Assembly: GCF_963678635.1 (NCBI RefSeq)
Contig: NC_087068.1
Location: 52,054,563 to 52,118,562 of the forward strand
From: Symsagittifera roscoffensis
Taxonomy: Eukaryota; Xenacoelomorpha; Acoela; Convolutidae
Reading direction: 5' to 3'
DNA length: 64,000 nt
The notes under the pieces: generated by a model
Seen by the model: the letters and a program-made list of their open reading frames with translations, nothing else
Database searches by the model: none
Told to the model about the DNA's origin: nothing
Shown: piece after piece, positions 55,291 through 64,000 of the stretch
How positions within the stretch are numbered: position 1 is the stretch's first letter
How the letters are laid out: each line of letters starts with the position of its first letter
Program-made: the position numbers and the translations under genes

Positions 55291-55678
55291 TGTTATCCAT
55301 ATGGATATATTAGATACCGATTAGAACTGTTATCCATACGGATATACTAGAACTCCGTCTACCTAAAACAATACATAGATTGTTCTCATCCTAAATGCTA
55401 ACCATATATACTTATGTAACATTATGTAAACTTAACCATATAGAAGTCTGATCTAAATTAAGTACCTATTAAAACTAACACCATATTCAATAGTTATTTA
55501 TGAGTCTCTGTCTCTCTCATGATTTCGAGGTCAGATTCGAATCAGACTTAACTTTATCAACTGAATTTAAGTTGCTCTCTAACTCTTCGTATTTCTATTC
55601 TCAGTTAGCGATTAAGCATAGACTTTGACTACATAGATTACATAGCTTATACCTCACCTAACGGCTGAGGGTATAACA
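55291..55678 (+). repeat. 5' LTR (388 bp)
   Basis: Begins TGTTATCCATATGGATA and ends GGGTATAACA, with the standard TG...CA ends. The first 70 bases contain a tandem repeat of TGTTATCCATA(C/T)GGATATA at spacing 37, each with a TATCC...GGATA palindrome. A TATATA at about 55405 could be the promoter TATA box. Confidence 0.93.
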
Positions 55679-57942
55679 TGGCGCAGCCAGCACTCACAAC
55701 AAAAAACCCACTAGGTATCGCCCCATTCTGGCAAAAAGCCTCGGCGGAACCTCCAACGGAGTGGGAGAAATGGAATCAGCAACTCTACTTAGGGATTGTC
55801 GCAAAAGATGGCATAAACCTACAAAAGCTATTACGAGACCCACCCGCAGTGAGAAAACCGCAAGAACCCGGTTATGAACTTCCTATAGAAGGGGAAACTC
55901 AATCACAAACCAGGGACAGAAACATTCGTAACCAAGAGAAAAAGATACAATGGGATAACCAATGTGCCCAATTGGACAACCTGGGACCCACCGTGCATGG
56001 AATACCATGGGAGGAAGCCGACATAAAAGTCAGGAGCTATATTTATCTCAGCCTTGGAAACGAAGGACAAAGACGTCTGAACCAACATTACCCAGACCTA
56101 AAAACACAAGAAATATCAACGAGAGCATTCTGGAATAGATTAGAGCACCTCTTCATTAAAGACCGTACTGTTACATTTGACAGATACGAGGCATTGACAA
56201 GGAAGCAGAACAAAACAGAAACGCTGGAACAGTTCCACTGTGGTCTCACGGAATTGGTCATTAATGGAAACTTCAAATGTCCTAATTGCAACAATAACAC
56301 GTTAGAAACGGAAATTATCCGAGACTTATTCACAGCAAATATGACAAATGATGAAGTACAAAAAGATCTACTAGCCGAGACCAAAACCCCGGAGCAAGCG
56401 TTTGAATACGCAATACGCAGGGAAAAAGGGTTGGAAAATCAAATTCAAATACGCAAGCAGGGATCATCGACAAATCCTTCTCAACAAACGGGCATAAAGA
56501 CTGAACCAGTTGGGTTCATTCAAAGAAGAGGAGGGGACCCTTACTGTAACAATAGAAGGGGAAACAATAGAGGTCGAGGACAACCACAGCGGGGAAGCTC
56601 GCAACGACAAGAGAGAGACAGAAAACAATCCTGTTTTAAGTGCGGTAATCCGTTCGGACCCGGTCACCTCCAACAATGTCCGGCAAAAGACAAAATATGT
56701 AATAAAAGCACAAAAAGAGGACACTACGCAAGACTCTGTAATTCCTCAAACGTTAATGCAATCAGTGAAGAAACAAATCCCGAAGTAAACATCCAGGACA
56801 CAGACATAGCGGCGTATGTTGACTATCTCCAGGCAGGGGATGTCGTTCCGGGATGGGAACTCATACACCCAGAGGACAACAGCGTAAATGCTGTACACTT
56901 CGAAGAAGAAACGGCAGGAAAACTAACAACGAACGATTTAATAGGACATCTCATTCGAGTTAAAATTCGTAATAACAGTATTACTTTCATTGCAGATACA
57001 GGATCTCCAACGTCATTTGTAAACAATAAAACAGCGGTCATATTAGAGAATACAGTGTCAAGGGCCAGACGTATTCAACTCAACCAAAACGACGAGGCTA
57101 ACAGAATGGTCTGCTACAATGGTTATAAAATCCCGGCGTTCGGCAGGCTGATTGCCCCTATAGAATCAGGAGGGTGGACAATAAACACGGCGCCATTTGT
57201 GGTGGTTGACGATAAACGGGCAAACATCCTGGGTAGAAATTTACTACCACAACTGGGCATTCACCTTCAACAAGAAAAACCAACTGGTAAGTCAATCAAT
57301 TACATAACAGAATCAGAACAATCGGACACGGTCATCACAAATTGGGTTAAATCAGCATACCCGGGGTTGTGCACACGTATCGGACGCTCAAAAAACCACG
57401 AAGTTCATACAAAATTCTTACATGACTTCAAGGCGCTGCAACAAAAAGGACGCAGAATTCCGATTCACATTCAGGAAAAAGTTGAACAAGAACTCAAATC
57501 CTTGATTGACCAAGGCCATATCGTGAAACTCGATAGCTGTAGCGACAAACAATTTATTAGTCCAATCGTAATAACGGTAAAGAAAGATCATTCAATAAAA
57601 CTAGCAATGAACTCAAAACAGATTAACAAAGCGATACATAAAAACAAGTACCAGATGCCTAACATCGACGTACTTCTCGATAATGTGGCCCAATCGGCTC
57701 AAGAGGGCAATGGTAAACCAGGTACAACGTATTTTTCTACCATTGACCTTCGATATGCCTACAGTCAATTGAAATTGGATGAAAAAACTAAAACGCAGTG
57801 TAACTTTAGTATAATTGGCGGGCAAGCGACGGGAACTTATCAGTTCCAAACAGGATTTTACGGGCTCACGGATATGCCCGCAGAATTCCAGAAAGCCATT
57901 GATCTAACGTTAAACAACGAAAGGATACTTCCGCGTTTCTAG
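55678..57942 (+). CDS. Gag-protease-RT (N-terminal) polyprotein of the gypsy element
   Basis: One frame of 754 codons runs from Gag into RT without a gag/pol frameshift. Gag is residues 1 to about 320. A nucleocapsid-like Cys/His region follows at about 317-355: the first knuckle is CFKCGNPFGPGHLQQC, with unusual spacing; the second (CNKSTKRGHYARLC) has Ser for the second Cys. The aspartic protease motif ADTGSPTSF lies at about residue 438. RT starts near residue 590 and has TIDLRYAYSQLKLDE. The frame stops at 57942 because one base is missing between about 57921 and 57935, just before the catalytic FLDD box, which is intact in the next frame. A single-base sequencing error or a real inactivating deletion are both possible. 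Confidence 0.9.
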   Translation: MAQPALTTKNPLGIAPFWQKASAEPPTEWEKWNQQLYLGIVAKDGINLQKLLRDPPAVRKPQEPGYELPIEGETQSQTRDRNIRNQEKKIQWDNQCAQLDNLGPTVHGIPWEEADIKVRSYIYLSLGNEGQRRLNQHYPDLKTQEISTRAFWNRLEHLFIKDRTVTFDRYEALTRKQNKTETLEQFHCGLTELVINGNFKCPNCNNNTLETEIIRDLFTANMTNDEVQKDLLAETKTPEQAFEYAIRREKGLENQIQIRKQGSSTNPSQQTGIKTEPVGFIQRRGGDPYCNNRRGNNRGRGQPQRGSSQRQERDRKQSCFKCGNPFGPGHLQQCPAKDKICNKSTKRGHYARLCNSSNVNAISEETNPEVNIQDTDIAAYVDYLQAGDVVPGWELIHPEDNSVNAVHFEEETAGKLTTNDLIGHLIRVKIRNNSITFIADTGSPTSFVNNKTAVILENTVSRARRIQLNQNDEANRMVCYNGYKIPAFGRLIAPIESGGWTINTAPFVVVDDKRANILGRNLLPQLGIHLQQEKPTGKSINYITESEQSDTVITNWVKSAYPGLCTRIGRSKNHEVHTKFLHDFKALQQKGRRIPIHIQEKVEQELKSLIDQGHIVKLDSCSDKQFISPIVITVKKDHSIKLAMNSKQINKAIHKNKYQMPNIDVLLDNVAQSAQEGNGKPGTTYFSTIDLRYAYSQLKLDEKTKTQCNFSIIGGQATGTYQFQTGFYGLTDMPAEFQKAIDLTLNNERILPRF
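55679..55692 (+). promoter_or_regulatory. Primer binding site
   Basis: TGGCGCAGCCAGCA begins right after the LTR's CA. TGGCGCAG is typical of gypsy elements primed by a serine-type tRNA; the exact tRNA is inference. The ATG of gag overlaps the LTR/PBS border (A at 55678). The older copy at 39589 has the same TGGCGCAGCCAG. Confidence 0.7.
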
Positions 57943-60900
57943 ATGATATATTAATTATATCCCACGGAACGAAAGAGCAACACATCGACAAACTGAAAAA
58001 GGTCTTAGACAAATTGGATCAAGAAAATATGGCGATTTCCCTAAATAAATGCAAATTCGGCTGTATAGAAGTCGAATGGCTGGGGTTCATCATAAATGAA
58101 TACGGAACAATACCAATGCATAAGAAAACTGATGCGATCACAAAACTACAACACCCTAAAACTTTCAAACAACTCAAAAGTTTTATGGGTTCGGTCCATC
58201 ACCTGAATAAATTTATACAAAACTTGGCACAACTGTGTACACCATTGAGGCGACTCTTATCTTCTTCTTCTAAATTTCACTACGTTTGGGAACAAAAACA
58301 TGAAGAGGCATTTCAGACCATCCTGACAGCGGTGCGAAATATCACAGAAAATCGACACTTCGTGAGTAACCGGGAGACCCGAATAATCTGCGACGCAAGT
58401 CGCGAGGGTATCGGAGCTGCTCTCGAACAAGAAACTCCGGACGGATGGGCTACGGTGGCATACGCGTCCAGATTCCTAAACGCATGTGAAAATAAATATT
58501 CAGTAAATGAATTGGAACTCCTAGCTGCAGTATGGGCTATTGACCATTTTAAATATTATTTGTATGGCCGCCGCTTTACACTAATTACTGACCACCAAGC
58601 TTTGGTTAGTGCCCTAAATAGCAATAAAAGTAATAAAACATATCAAAGTCGCCTAACTAGATGGATTGACCGTCTCATCCCATTTGATTTTGACATCAAA
58701 CATCTTTCCGGCAGCAAAATGGGCTTAATAGACTATATTTCGCGCCATCCGGTAGGAAAACCACAACCTCCCGCATATTGGGATGAACATTTCGTAGTCG
58801 CACTCATTGATGATTTCATTTCTTGCCTTGAATTTCAAGACAGCACCATAGCTAATATTGAAATGATCGAAAATCCAAACGGATTTCAACGCACATTACA
58901 GCTCGACCGGAACGAAAACTCTACTCGTTCAAATTCGCACACAAAAGCAACATATTTCACTGTTAATGATCAATCTCTAGCAAACAGTCACTCTCCGTCA
59001 GATTCAAAAATTTCAAATCACTCTCCGTCAGATCCAAATATTTCAAATTACTCTCCGTTGAATTCGAACATTTGCAACCAGACCTCAATAGAAAAATTAC
59101 ATAAAGAAGGAAAATCATTTAATCGTCAACATCAACAAGCATATCTTAACTCACAATCTACCGCTCCAGTGGCCAACAAGATGAACCGCCAATTACAGAC
59201 AGGAATGTCACTACCCCCTTTTAAGAGAATAATGAGAAAATGTCACAGCGGCCAACAAACAACTGTAACGATTCCACCCACTAAGTTTGAATCGTTCAAT
59301 GAAATGTCAGAAGAACCGAGCCAATCAACTCTCTCGTTTAGCGACGTCAGACACCAGGTAATTCCGTCGAGAGATAGTTTCACGTTCAACAAAAAGTCCG
59401 ATCAATTATGTCAGACAGACCCACCAGATCAACAAACAGAGTGCCAAGCCATCTCTATGGAGGAGGAAGATGTACCGCTCTTCCGAAAGAATCTACGTAA
59501 AGCACTAGACGTGGAGTTTATCGCGGCCGCCACGAAACGCGACAGAAACCTCCAGCCTCTGATCAACATGATCCGACACCAGAAGTGGGAGCAGATAAAA
59601 GCCTGTTATGGACCCTACTTTTATAACGTGCGCGACCGTTTGTCGGTCCGAAACAATATTCTACTCTATGATGACAGAGTAGTAATACCGAAACAGCTGA
59701 GACAAATCATCTTAGATTCAATCCATCTAACTCACCCAGGACAAGGCAGTATGCTAGAGGCTGCCAAGCATATTTGGTACCCATACCTCCATCGAGACAT
59801 AGTAACGGCAGCTCAGAATTGCAAGGAATGCCGTACTAAAGGTAAAAATCTTCGGGTAATATCCGGTAAAAAACACTACACTAGCCTTGACGCTGTAGTA
59901 GAACCGAACGAGGAAATCCAATTGGATTTCGCTGAACCGCTACCGGATGAAAACAACAAAGACGTGTACATTCTAGTTGGGGTAGATAGATTCTCGCGAT
60001 TCCCATACGCAAAAGTAGTAGCGAATAACAAGGCAGATACAATCATAAAATTTATGCAAACACATATTGTCAACCATGGGGTACCAAGGAATATCAGGTG
60101 TGATCAAGCTCAAGGGTTTCGGGCTAAAAAATTTATGATCTATTGCAAAAGCAAAATCATTAAGCTAATATTTGCTCCAGTGGACGACCATCGCTCAATG
60201 GGCATGGTAGAAAGACTAATTAGAACTTTAAAAACTCGTCTCTCTATTATGAAAATCGATAAAAATAACACACCGTACAAACTAGCGTCAGATGTGGCGG
60301 AACTAATCAAAACACTACGCATTACCCCACACGCAACAACAAAAATTACACCGTTTGAAGCGCACTACGGGCGTAAACCAAACACACCATTAACTAATAT
60401 TTGCACTACACCTAAAATCTCTAATCTCTCATGGGAAAATACAAAACTTTCGTGCCTAGATGAAAAGATACTCACAAAATCTGCCCTCACGCCCGAGGCC
60501 ATTTGGAATAGAGACAACAATAGCGAGGACGAACTCAGCGTGGTGTACAAGAAAACCTATCTCCCCGAACCATCCTGTGAACCAGCGCGACCATCTTCAC
60601 AAGCGGTTCGAAGTAAAACTCCAGGACAAGCAAAACATAGCCAGAGCGACATAGTGCAAAAGAAGCAAATCTCACTGTCGGACACAGACGAGGATGAACT
60701 GTTCGACCAAGCCCTGCTGCGAAAATTCCCAATAGGTGCGCACCTTCCACTTAATAATATACCCTATGACTTACAAAAAGTTAAACGGTCTTTTCGCGCC
60801 GAAAACCCACAACATGATATAGCAAATATTAGAACACGAAAACCAATTCGTTGGCTTACGCAACAAGAAAAACAAAGAATAGAAAGAGCCCCCTTGGTGT

Positions 60901-61403
60901 TTCTAAAAGATCGATTTAAAGGACCCCAGAACACCATAGACCCGGGGTTAGGAAAACGTATTGAACAAGTGGCACGAAAATCGGGCACCATAGCACGTAA
61001 AATAAAAAATCCTGGGGTATTCGGGGCACAATTCAAGGTAATCGAAAACGGTTCAATAATTAATTACTCCCCGCACACTGCATGGGTCCGGGAAGACGGA
61101 AAACAACCAAGGGTAATAAGACACGACGGTCTAGCGTTTGTACCAGATCCACGGGTGTACGGTAAATGTAGACCGGCACAGCTAAAGGACTTCATAGCAT
61201 ACAAACATTTACCAAGAGCAAAATCCCGTATTTTAGACAAAGAGGCTAAACAAAGTGAACCAACTGGCTCAAAGATCCCAAAAAAAAATCAGTGGAACCG
61301 GGGAATCCGGCGGGTAACACCTCAACACCAACGAGCCCAAAACGAAAACCGCCCAAGAATGTCGAGGAACTTATTCGACAAACAACTAACAGGAGGAAGC
61401 TAG
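57930..61403 (+). CDS. RT (C-terminal)-RNase H-integrase of the gypsy element
   Basis: Continues pol in the next frame from about 57930; the first in-frame ATG is at 58022. The RT catalytic box FLDD lies at 57936-57947. RNase H follows (RIICDASREGIGAALEQ, NELELLAAVWAIDHFKYYLY, LITDHQALVSAL), then a low-complexity spacer with three SPSDSKISN-like repeats. Integrase has its zinc-binding HLTHPGQGS...CKEC and the catalytic triad: Asp at 59925, Asp at 60102 and Glu at 60210, spaced as D,D-35-E. After the core comes a long C-terminal part with VVYKKTYLPEPS and a conserved-looking segment (GAQFKVIENGSIINYSPHTA). No chromodomain is evident. Confidence 0.9.
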   Translation, partial: SAFLDDILIISHGTKEQHIDKLKKVLDKLDQENMAISLNKCKFGCIEVEWLGFIINEYGTIPMHKKTDAITKLQHPKTFKQLKSFMGSVHHLNKFIQNLAQLCTPLRRLLSSSSKFHYVWEQKHEEAFQTILTAVRNITENRHFVSNRETRIICDASREGIGAALEQETPDGWATVAYASRFLNACENKYSVNELELLAAVWAIDHFKYYLYGRRFTLITDHQALVSALNSNKSNKTYQSRLTRWIDRLIPFDFDIKHLSGSKMGLIDYISRHPVGKPQPPAYWDEHFVVALIDDFISCLEFQDSTIANIEMIENPNGFQRTLQLDRNENSTRSNSHTKATYFTVNDQSLANSHSPSDSKISNHSPSDPNISNYSPLNSNICNQTSIEKLHKEGKSFNRQHQQAYLNSQSTAPVANKMNRQLQTGMSLPPFKRIMRKCHSGQQTTVTIPPTKFESFNEMSEEPSQSTLSFSDVRHQVIPSRDSFTFNKKSDQLCQTDPPDQQTECQAISMEEEDVPLFRKNLRKALDVEFIAAATKRDRNLQPLINMIRHQKWEQIKACYGPYFYNVRDRLSVRNNILLYDDRVVIPKQLRQIILDSIHLTHPGQGSMLEAAKHIWYPYLHRDIVTAAQNCKECRTKGKNLRVISGKKHYTSLDAVVEPNEEIQLDFAEPLPDENNKDVYILVGVDRFSRFPYAKVVANNKADTIIKFMQTHIVNHGVPRNIRCDQAQGFRAKKFMIYCKSKIIKLIFAPVDDHRSMGMVERLIRTLKTRLSIMKIDKNNTPYKLASDVAELIKTLRITPHATTKITPFEAHYGRKPNTPLTNICTTPKISNLSWENTKLSCLDEKILTKSALTPEAIWNRDNNSEDELSVVYKKTYLPEPSCEPARPSSQAVRSKTPGQAKHSQSDIVQKKQISLSDTDEDELFDQALLRKFPIGAHLPLNNIPYDLQKVKRSFRAENPQHDIANIRTRKPIRWLTQQEKQRIERAPLVFLKDRFKGPQNTIDPGLGKRIEQVARKSGTIARKIKNPGVFGAQFKVIENGSIINYSPHTAWVREDGKQPRVIRHDGLAFVPDPRVYGKCRPAQLKDFIAYKHLPRAKSRILDKEAKQSEPTGSKIPKKNQWNRGIRRVTPQHQRAQNENRPRMSRNLFDKQLTGGS

Positions 61404-62491
61404 GACACGACCGGATTCATAGAACAATCCCAACAACATCAAAAGCCCCGACGGTAAAAAACCAACCAACTACTACGAAAAATCTCAAGTCGCCAAGCCG
61501 AAAAGGAAAAGGCAGCCCCAATAAAGTACGCAAGGAAAACAAGGACATAGAATTTGACTGTGACACATCAATTTCTATTTCATCGGACGACTCAATAATT
61601 CAAGACATGAGACAATCACCAAAAATGCCCCCAGCCAAAAAGCTGGACCGAAAAATTACGCCGCCACAAGATACAAATAACAGTACCAAACCACAAGCAG
61701 CAATTCCAAGCCGTAGAACCACAAGGACCAAAACAAGCGCCCTTGCCCTCAAATTCGGAAATGCAATTCCGATTAACAAAATCACCGGAAGCACTTCAGA
61801 TAACGAAGTATGTCTCATAACAGTACAACAGGATAAAAGGGAACCAACTGGCCAAGCAGGCACTATCCAAGAGTCCTCAACCGATATAGAATGTATCGAA
61901 ATTGACTCAACTGACAAAACACCGTGCCAATCAACTGACAAAACACCAGAGCAGCTAAGGGTTAGAGAAACCAGTGGAGGAACAGGCGGCCCAATTGAAG
62001 ATGTATCCGAGCCTAGAGATACACTACACACACCAACAAAAATATCCACACACACGTCGTCACCACAGAGTAGCCCGAGAACAAAATTCGCGTCAGATTT
62101 AAATACGTCAGCTCAACGCAGTGCTCCAAATAGTCCCCTACAACGAGCAATTAGCTCACGTTACGTCATCGACAGACCAACCGGAACGTCATGCTCACCA
62201 GACAAATCCTTCATTGACAGCTTTAACGACGCAATGAAAATTCTTAAATCCATCTCTCCACCCAAAAACTCGATGACTTTCCAAAGGGAATATGAAGTAC
62301 AAGAACGCTCTAAACGTCTCAGTAAACAAGCGAAGGATGAGAAAAACAACGAACCGATCACCAAACAGATACCGCAGACATCATCGGAAATGAACGCCCA
62401 ACAGATATCGCAGATATCATCGGATACAAACGCCCCCAAATCTTCCATTCCACCAAACAAGGACGCTACTGAAGACACAGAGGATATATGA
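61292..62491 (+). CDS. Third ORF of the gypsy element, in env position
   Basis: A 399-codon frame with an ATG at 61292 overlaps the end of pol by 112 bases in the -1 frame and stops just before the polypurine tract. The product is rich in Ser, Thr, Pro, Lys and Gln, with basic patches (SPKRKPPKNVEEL; SPSRKGKGSPNKVRKENK), an acidic Ser patch (SISISSDDS) and small internal repeats (STDKTPCQSTDKTPEQ; SSEMN/SSDTN). There is no signal peptide, membrane helix or Cys pattern, so it is not an envelope protein. It has no defects, which suggests selection until recently. Function is unknown; a nucleic-acid-binding or nuclear accessory role is only inference. Expression could be by frameshift or re-initiation. 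Confidence 0.8.
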   Translation: MEPGNPAGNTSTPTSPKRKPPKNVEELIRQTTNRRKLGHDRIHRTIPTTSKAPTVKNQPTTTKNLKSPSRKGKGSPNKVRKENKDIEFDCDTSISISSDDSIIQDMRQSPKMPPAKKLDRKITPPQDTNNSTKPQAAIPSRRTTRTKTSALALKFGNAIPINKITGSTSDNEVCLITVQQDKREPTGQAGTIQESSTDIECIEIDSTDKTPCQSTDKTPEQLRVRETSGGTGGPIEDVSEPRDTLHTPTKISTHTSSPQSSPRTKFASDLNTSAQRSAPNSPLQRAISSRYVIDRPTGTSCSPDKSFIDSFNDAMKILKSISPPKNSMTFQREYEVQERSKRLSKQAKDEKNNEPITKQIPQTSSEMNAQQISQISSDTNAPKSSIPPNKDATEDTEDI

Positions 62492-62512
62492 TGTGTTCAT
62501 CATATATAAGAA

Positions 62513-62522
62513 ATAGGGGGAA
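62513..62522 (+). promoter_or_regulatory. Polypurine tract
   Basis: ATAGGGGGAA abuts the 3' LTR, as needed for plus-strand priming. Confidence 0.8.
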
Positions 62523-62890
62523 TGTTATCCATACGGATATATTAGATACCGATTAGAACTGTTATCCATACGGATATACTAGAACTCCGTCTACCTAAAA
62601 CAATACATAGTTTGTTCTCATCCTAAATGCTAACCATATATACTTATGTAACATTATGTAAACTTAACCATATAGAAGTCTGATCTAAATTAAGTACCTA
62701 TTAAACCTAACACCATATTCAATAGTTATTTATGAGTCTCTGTCTCTCTCATGATTTCGAGGTCAGATTCGAATCAGACTTAACTTTATCAACTGAAATT
62801 AAGTTGCTCTCTAACTCTTCGTATTTCTATTCTCAGTTAGCGATTAAGCATAGACTTTGACTACATAGATTACATAGCTTATACCTCACC
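62523..62890 (+). repeat. 3' LTR, last 20 bases missing
   Basis: Aligns without gaps to 55291-55658 with four substitutions. It ends in TATACCTCACC, where the 5' LTR goes on with 20 more bases ending in TAACA. The right end therefore lacks the CA terminus that integrase needs. Confidence 0.93.
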
Positions 62891-62896
62891 AAACTT

Positions 62897-62955
62897 AAAC
62901 CTAATGAAAGAAGTCCAGAAGTGAAACATCTTGAATGAGTTGTAAGTCGCCTGTA
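62897..62955 (+). repeat. 59-bp direct repeat, right of the gypsy element
   Basis: Matches 55232-55290. After it the flanking DNA continues (AATGGAAATGATGACC), so the pre-insertion locus probably read straight through one copy. Confidence 0.95.
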
Positions 62956-64000
62956 AATGGAAATGATGACCAATTGGTGGAACAGAACTTGAAGCTAGGA
63001 AGGTTGATGATTTATTATCGGAAGTTCCGCTATGTCTAATGAATTCTCATCGACAAATAAGTAGCTCTCCTTTTCCAGATGCACTTCAGCCTGATTTACC
63101 TTCTGATCTTTCCTTCTGTTCTACATTATCCAACTTCATTGTGTAAGAAAATCTGAGTTTAAAAAGCGTAGGAAAATTACTCTTCAGTGGGTCATCCTGC
63201 GGACAAAACAACGTAGAAATTTTGATTCGTTCGTTTGTTAACCATTGTAAAATTTCCGACACGGCAAGAAATGATCTTGATTTGCCTCTCAACATGATTC
63301 TGCTACAACCAACTACAATGCTATTGTCCTCTGAACTCCTGAAACGATCGCAGAAGCGACTGGATGACCTAACATCGGGTTCGGAGGTCAACGAAAATTG
63401 CGAAAACACATGAATTTTTAAGTAGTCAAATTTTGAAGGAAATAGTCGGGAGATACGCCAACAGACCTGAGACTGATAAAAGCAATTTTCCCACTTCCAA
63501 GCTTTCAAAAACGGTAAACACGAAAAAGCTCTGTTTAGATCTGATTGTTTCTTCTGATGAATTCAAGTCCTGGTCATCAAATGTACCCGATATGGCTAGG
63601 GATATCGCAACTTCCCCCAAAATTAAGAATGGCAAAAACAGCGCTTGCTAGTTTTTTCATCGGAAAAGGAAAATCATGTTGGTACTTGATTATGTAGGTT
63701 GAAATCGGAACTTGAGCGTTATTTTGCTATTACACTTCCGGATGGCTCATGTTGTGCTCTGAAACTGAAGTTTGCGTTCGCTGCGGATTGCTTAGCGTTG
63801 CGAAGAGTAAGGAATGTAGTTGGCGTAAAATGCAAAAGTTCTTTCGCCAGCATCATAAATGGACTATCGCTTACTCTAATACAAGATTATATCGGCGTTT
63901 ATCTGGATTTACTGAATCTTCAAATTAGAAATATCTGTGCTGATAGGCAATTCGAAAATTTCGAAGAAAAGAAAATAGCCTGAACGCTCTTTGAATTTGT
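62956..64000 (+). other. Possible 3' exons of the SET-type gene
   Basis: Several plus-strand stretches look coding: 62985-63142 (SSSPFPDALQPDLPSDLSF, then a donor GTAAGA at about 63144), 63205-63413 (a Leu/Ser-rich frame with SSELLKRSQKRLDDLTSGSE), 63433-63651 (with SSDEFKSWSSNVPDMARD) and, after an acceptor TATGTAG at about 63699, a 90-codon frame to 63983 (SELERYFAITLPDGSCCALK). They could continue the gene with the SET segment, now split by the gypsy insertion. Frames and splice sites are not fully consistent, and minus-strand frames are open too. Treat as unproven. Confidence 0.25.

Larger units (their letters stand above)
55291..62890 (+). mobile_element. Young Ty3/gypsy LTR retrotransposon with extra ORF
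   Basis: LTRs (388 bp left, 368 bp right) differ at four substitutions and no gaps, about 1.1 percent. Order inside: PBS, gag-protease-RT ORF, RT-RNase H-integrase ORF (one frame break between them), an overlapping third ORF, and a polypurine tract. RT before integrase gives the Ty3/gypsy (Metaviridae) order. The 3' LTR lacks its last 20 bases and is followed by a short AAACTT-like filler and a 59-bp repeat of the left flank. Confidence 0.93.

Noticed and set aside
61600-62478. Two long antisense frames across the third gypsy ORF
   Set aside because: They mirror the codon bias of a Ser/Thr/Pro-rich sense frame; no start context or motif supports an antisense gene.
61292-62491. Envelope gene making the gypsy element a retrovirus
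   Set aside because: There is no signal peptide, membrane anchor, Cys framework or cleavage site; the product looks disordered.
63086-63508. 140-codon minus-strand frame near the right edge
   Set aside because: The plus strand has more protein-like frames and splice signals here; the minus frame has no motif or splice context, though it cannot be fully excluded.

Overview
This is a window of animal (metazoan) nuclear DNA, most likely from an invertebrate. It is AT-rich, its genes have GT-AG introns, and it is dominated by mobile elements in several stages of decay. Two host genes can be built exon by exon with consistent phases, both on the minus strand. One is an EamA/SLC35-type ten-helix transporter (15348-17991, three exons, 417 residues). 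The other is exportin-6, XPO6 (23038-38458, four exons, 1087 residues). Isolated coding-like exons on the plus strand (5153-5349, 6436-6612, 12388-12629) and a decayed SET-domain gene (54755-55177, perhaps continuing after 62956) are weaker calls. The species cannot be named from the sequence.

Layout. 1-3360: decayed LTR-retrotransposon gag region, minus strand. 3361-15340: mostly non-coding, with hairpins, a diverged tandem array (8650-10670), a tRNA-derived SINE and a nested foldback repeat (13230-13870). 15348-17991: SLC35-type gene with a second SINE in intron 2. 19366-21510: dead Jockey-like LINE. 23038-38458: XPO6. Its first intron (26248-37798, 11.55 kb) holds a Jockey 3' end, four copies of a chimeric repeat joining a gephyrin G-domain (MogA-like) fragment to the start of a LINE ORF, a LINE RT fragment and a CR1-like RT remnant.

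39588-53130 is a nested transposon stack. An old Ty3/gypsy copy is split into a left part (39588-42480) and a right part (52495-53130). Between them lie a 716-bp palindrome, a Crypton-like tyrosine-recombinase gene with zinc fingers, a short-repeat cluster, and a LINE whose 5' end, including part of its RT, is tandemly duplicated with strong competing hairpins before the ORF.

55291-62890 is a young Ty3/gypsy element of the same broad family as the split copy. Its LTRs differ at 4 of 368 aligned positions. It has a fused gag-pol ORF broken once inside RT, plus an extra 399-codon ORF in the env position that does not look like an envelope. Its 3' LTR lacks the last 20 bases, and both sides carry a 59-bp copy of flanking DNA, which is not normal integrase behaviour.

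The most interesting items are the gephyrin-LINE chimeric family with a degenerate 2A-like motif, the extra ORF and abnormal junction of the gypsy element, the duplicated LINE 5' end with switchable hairpins, and the tyrosine-recombinase element with an in-phase slippery heptamer at its frame break.
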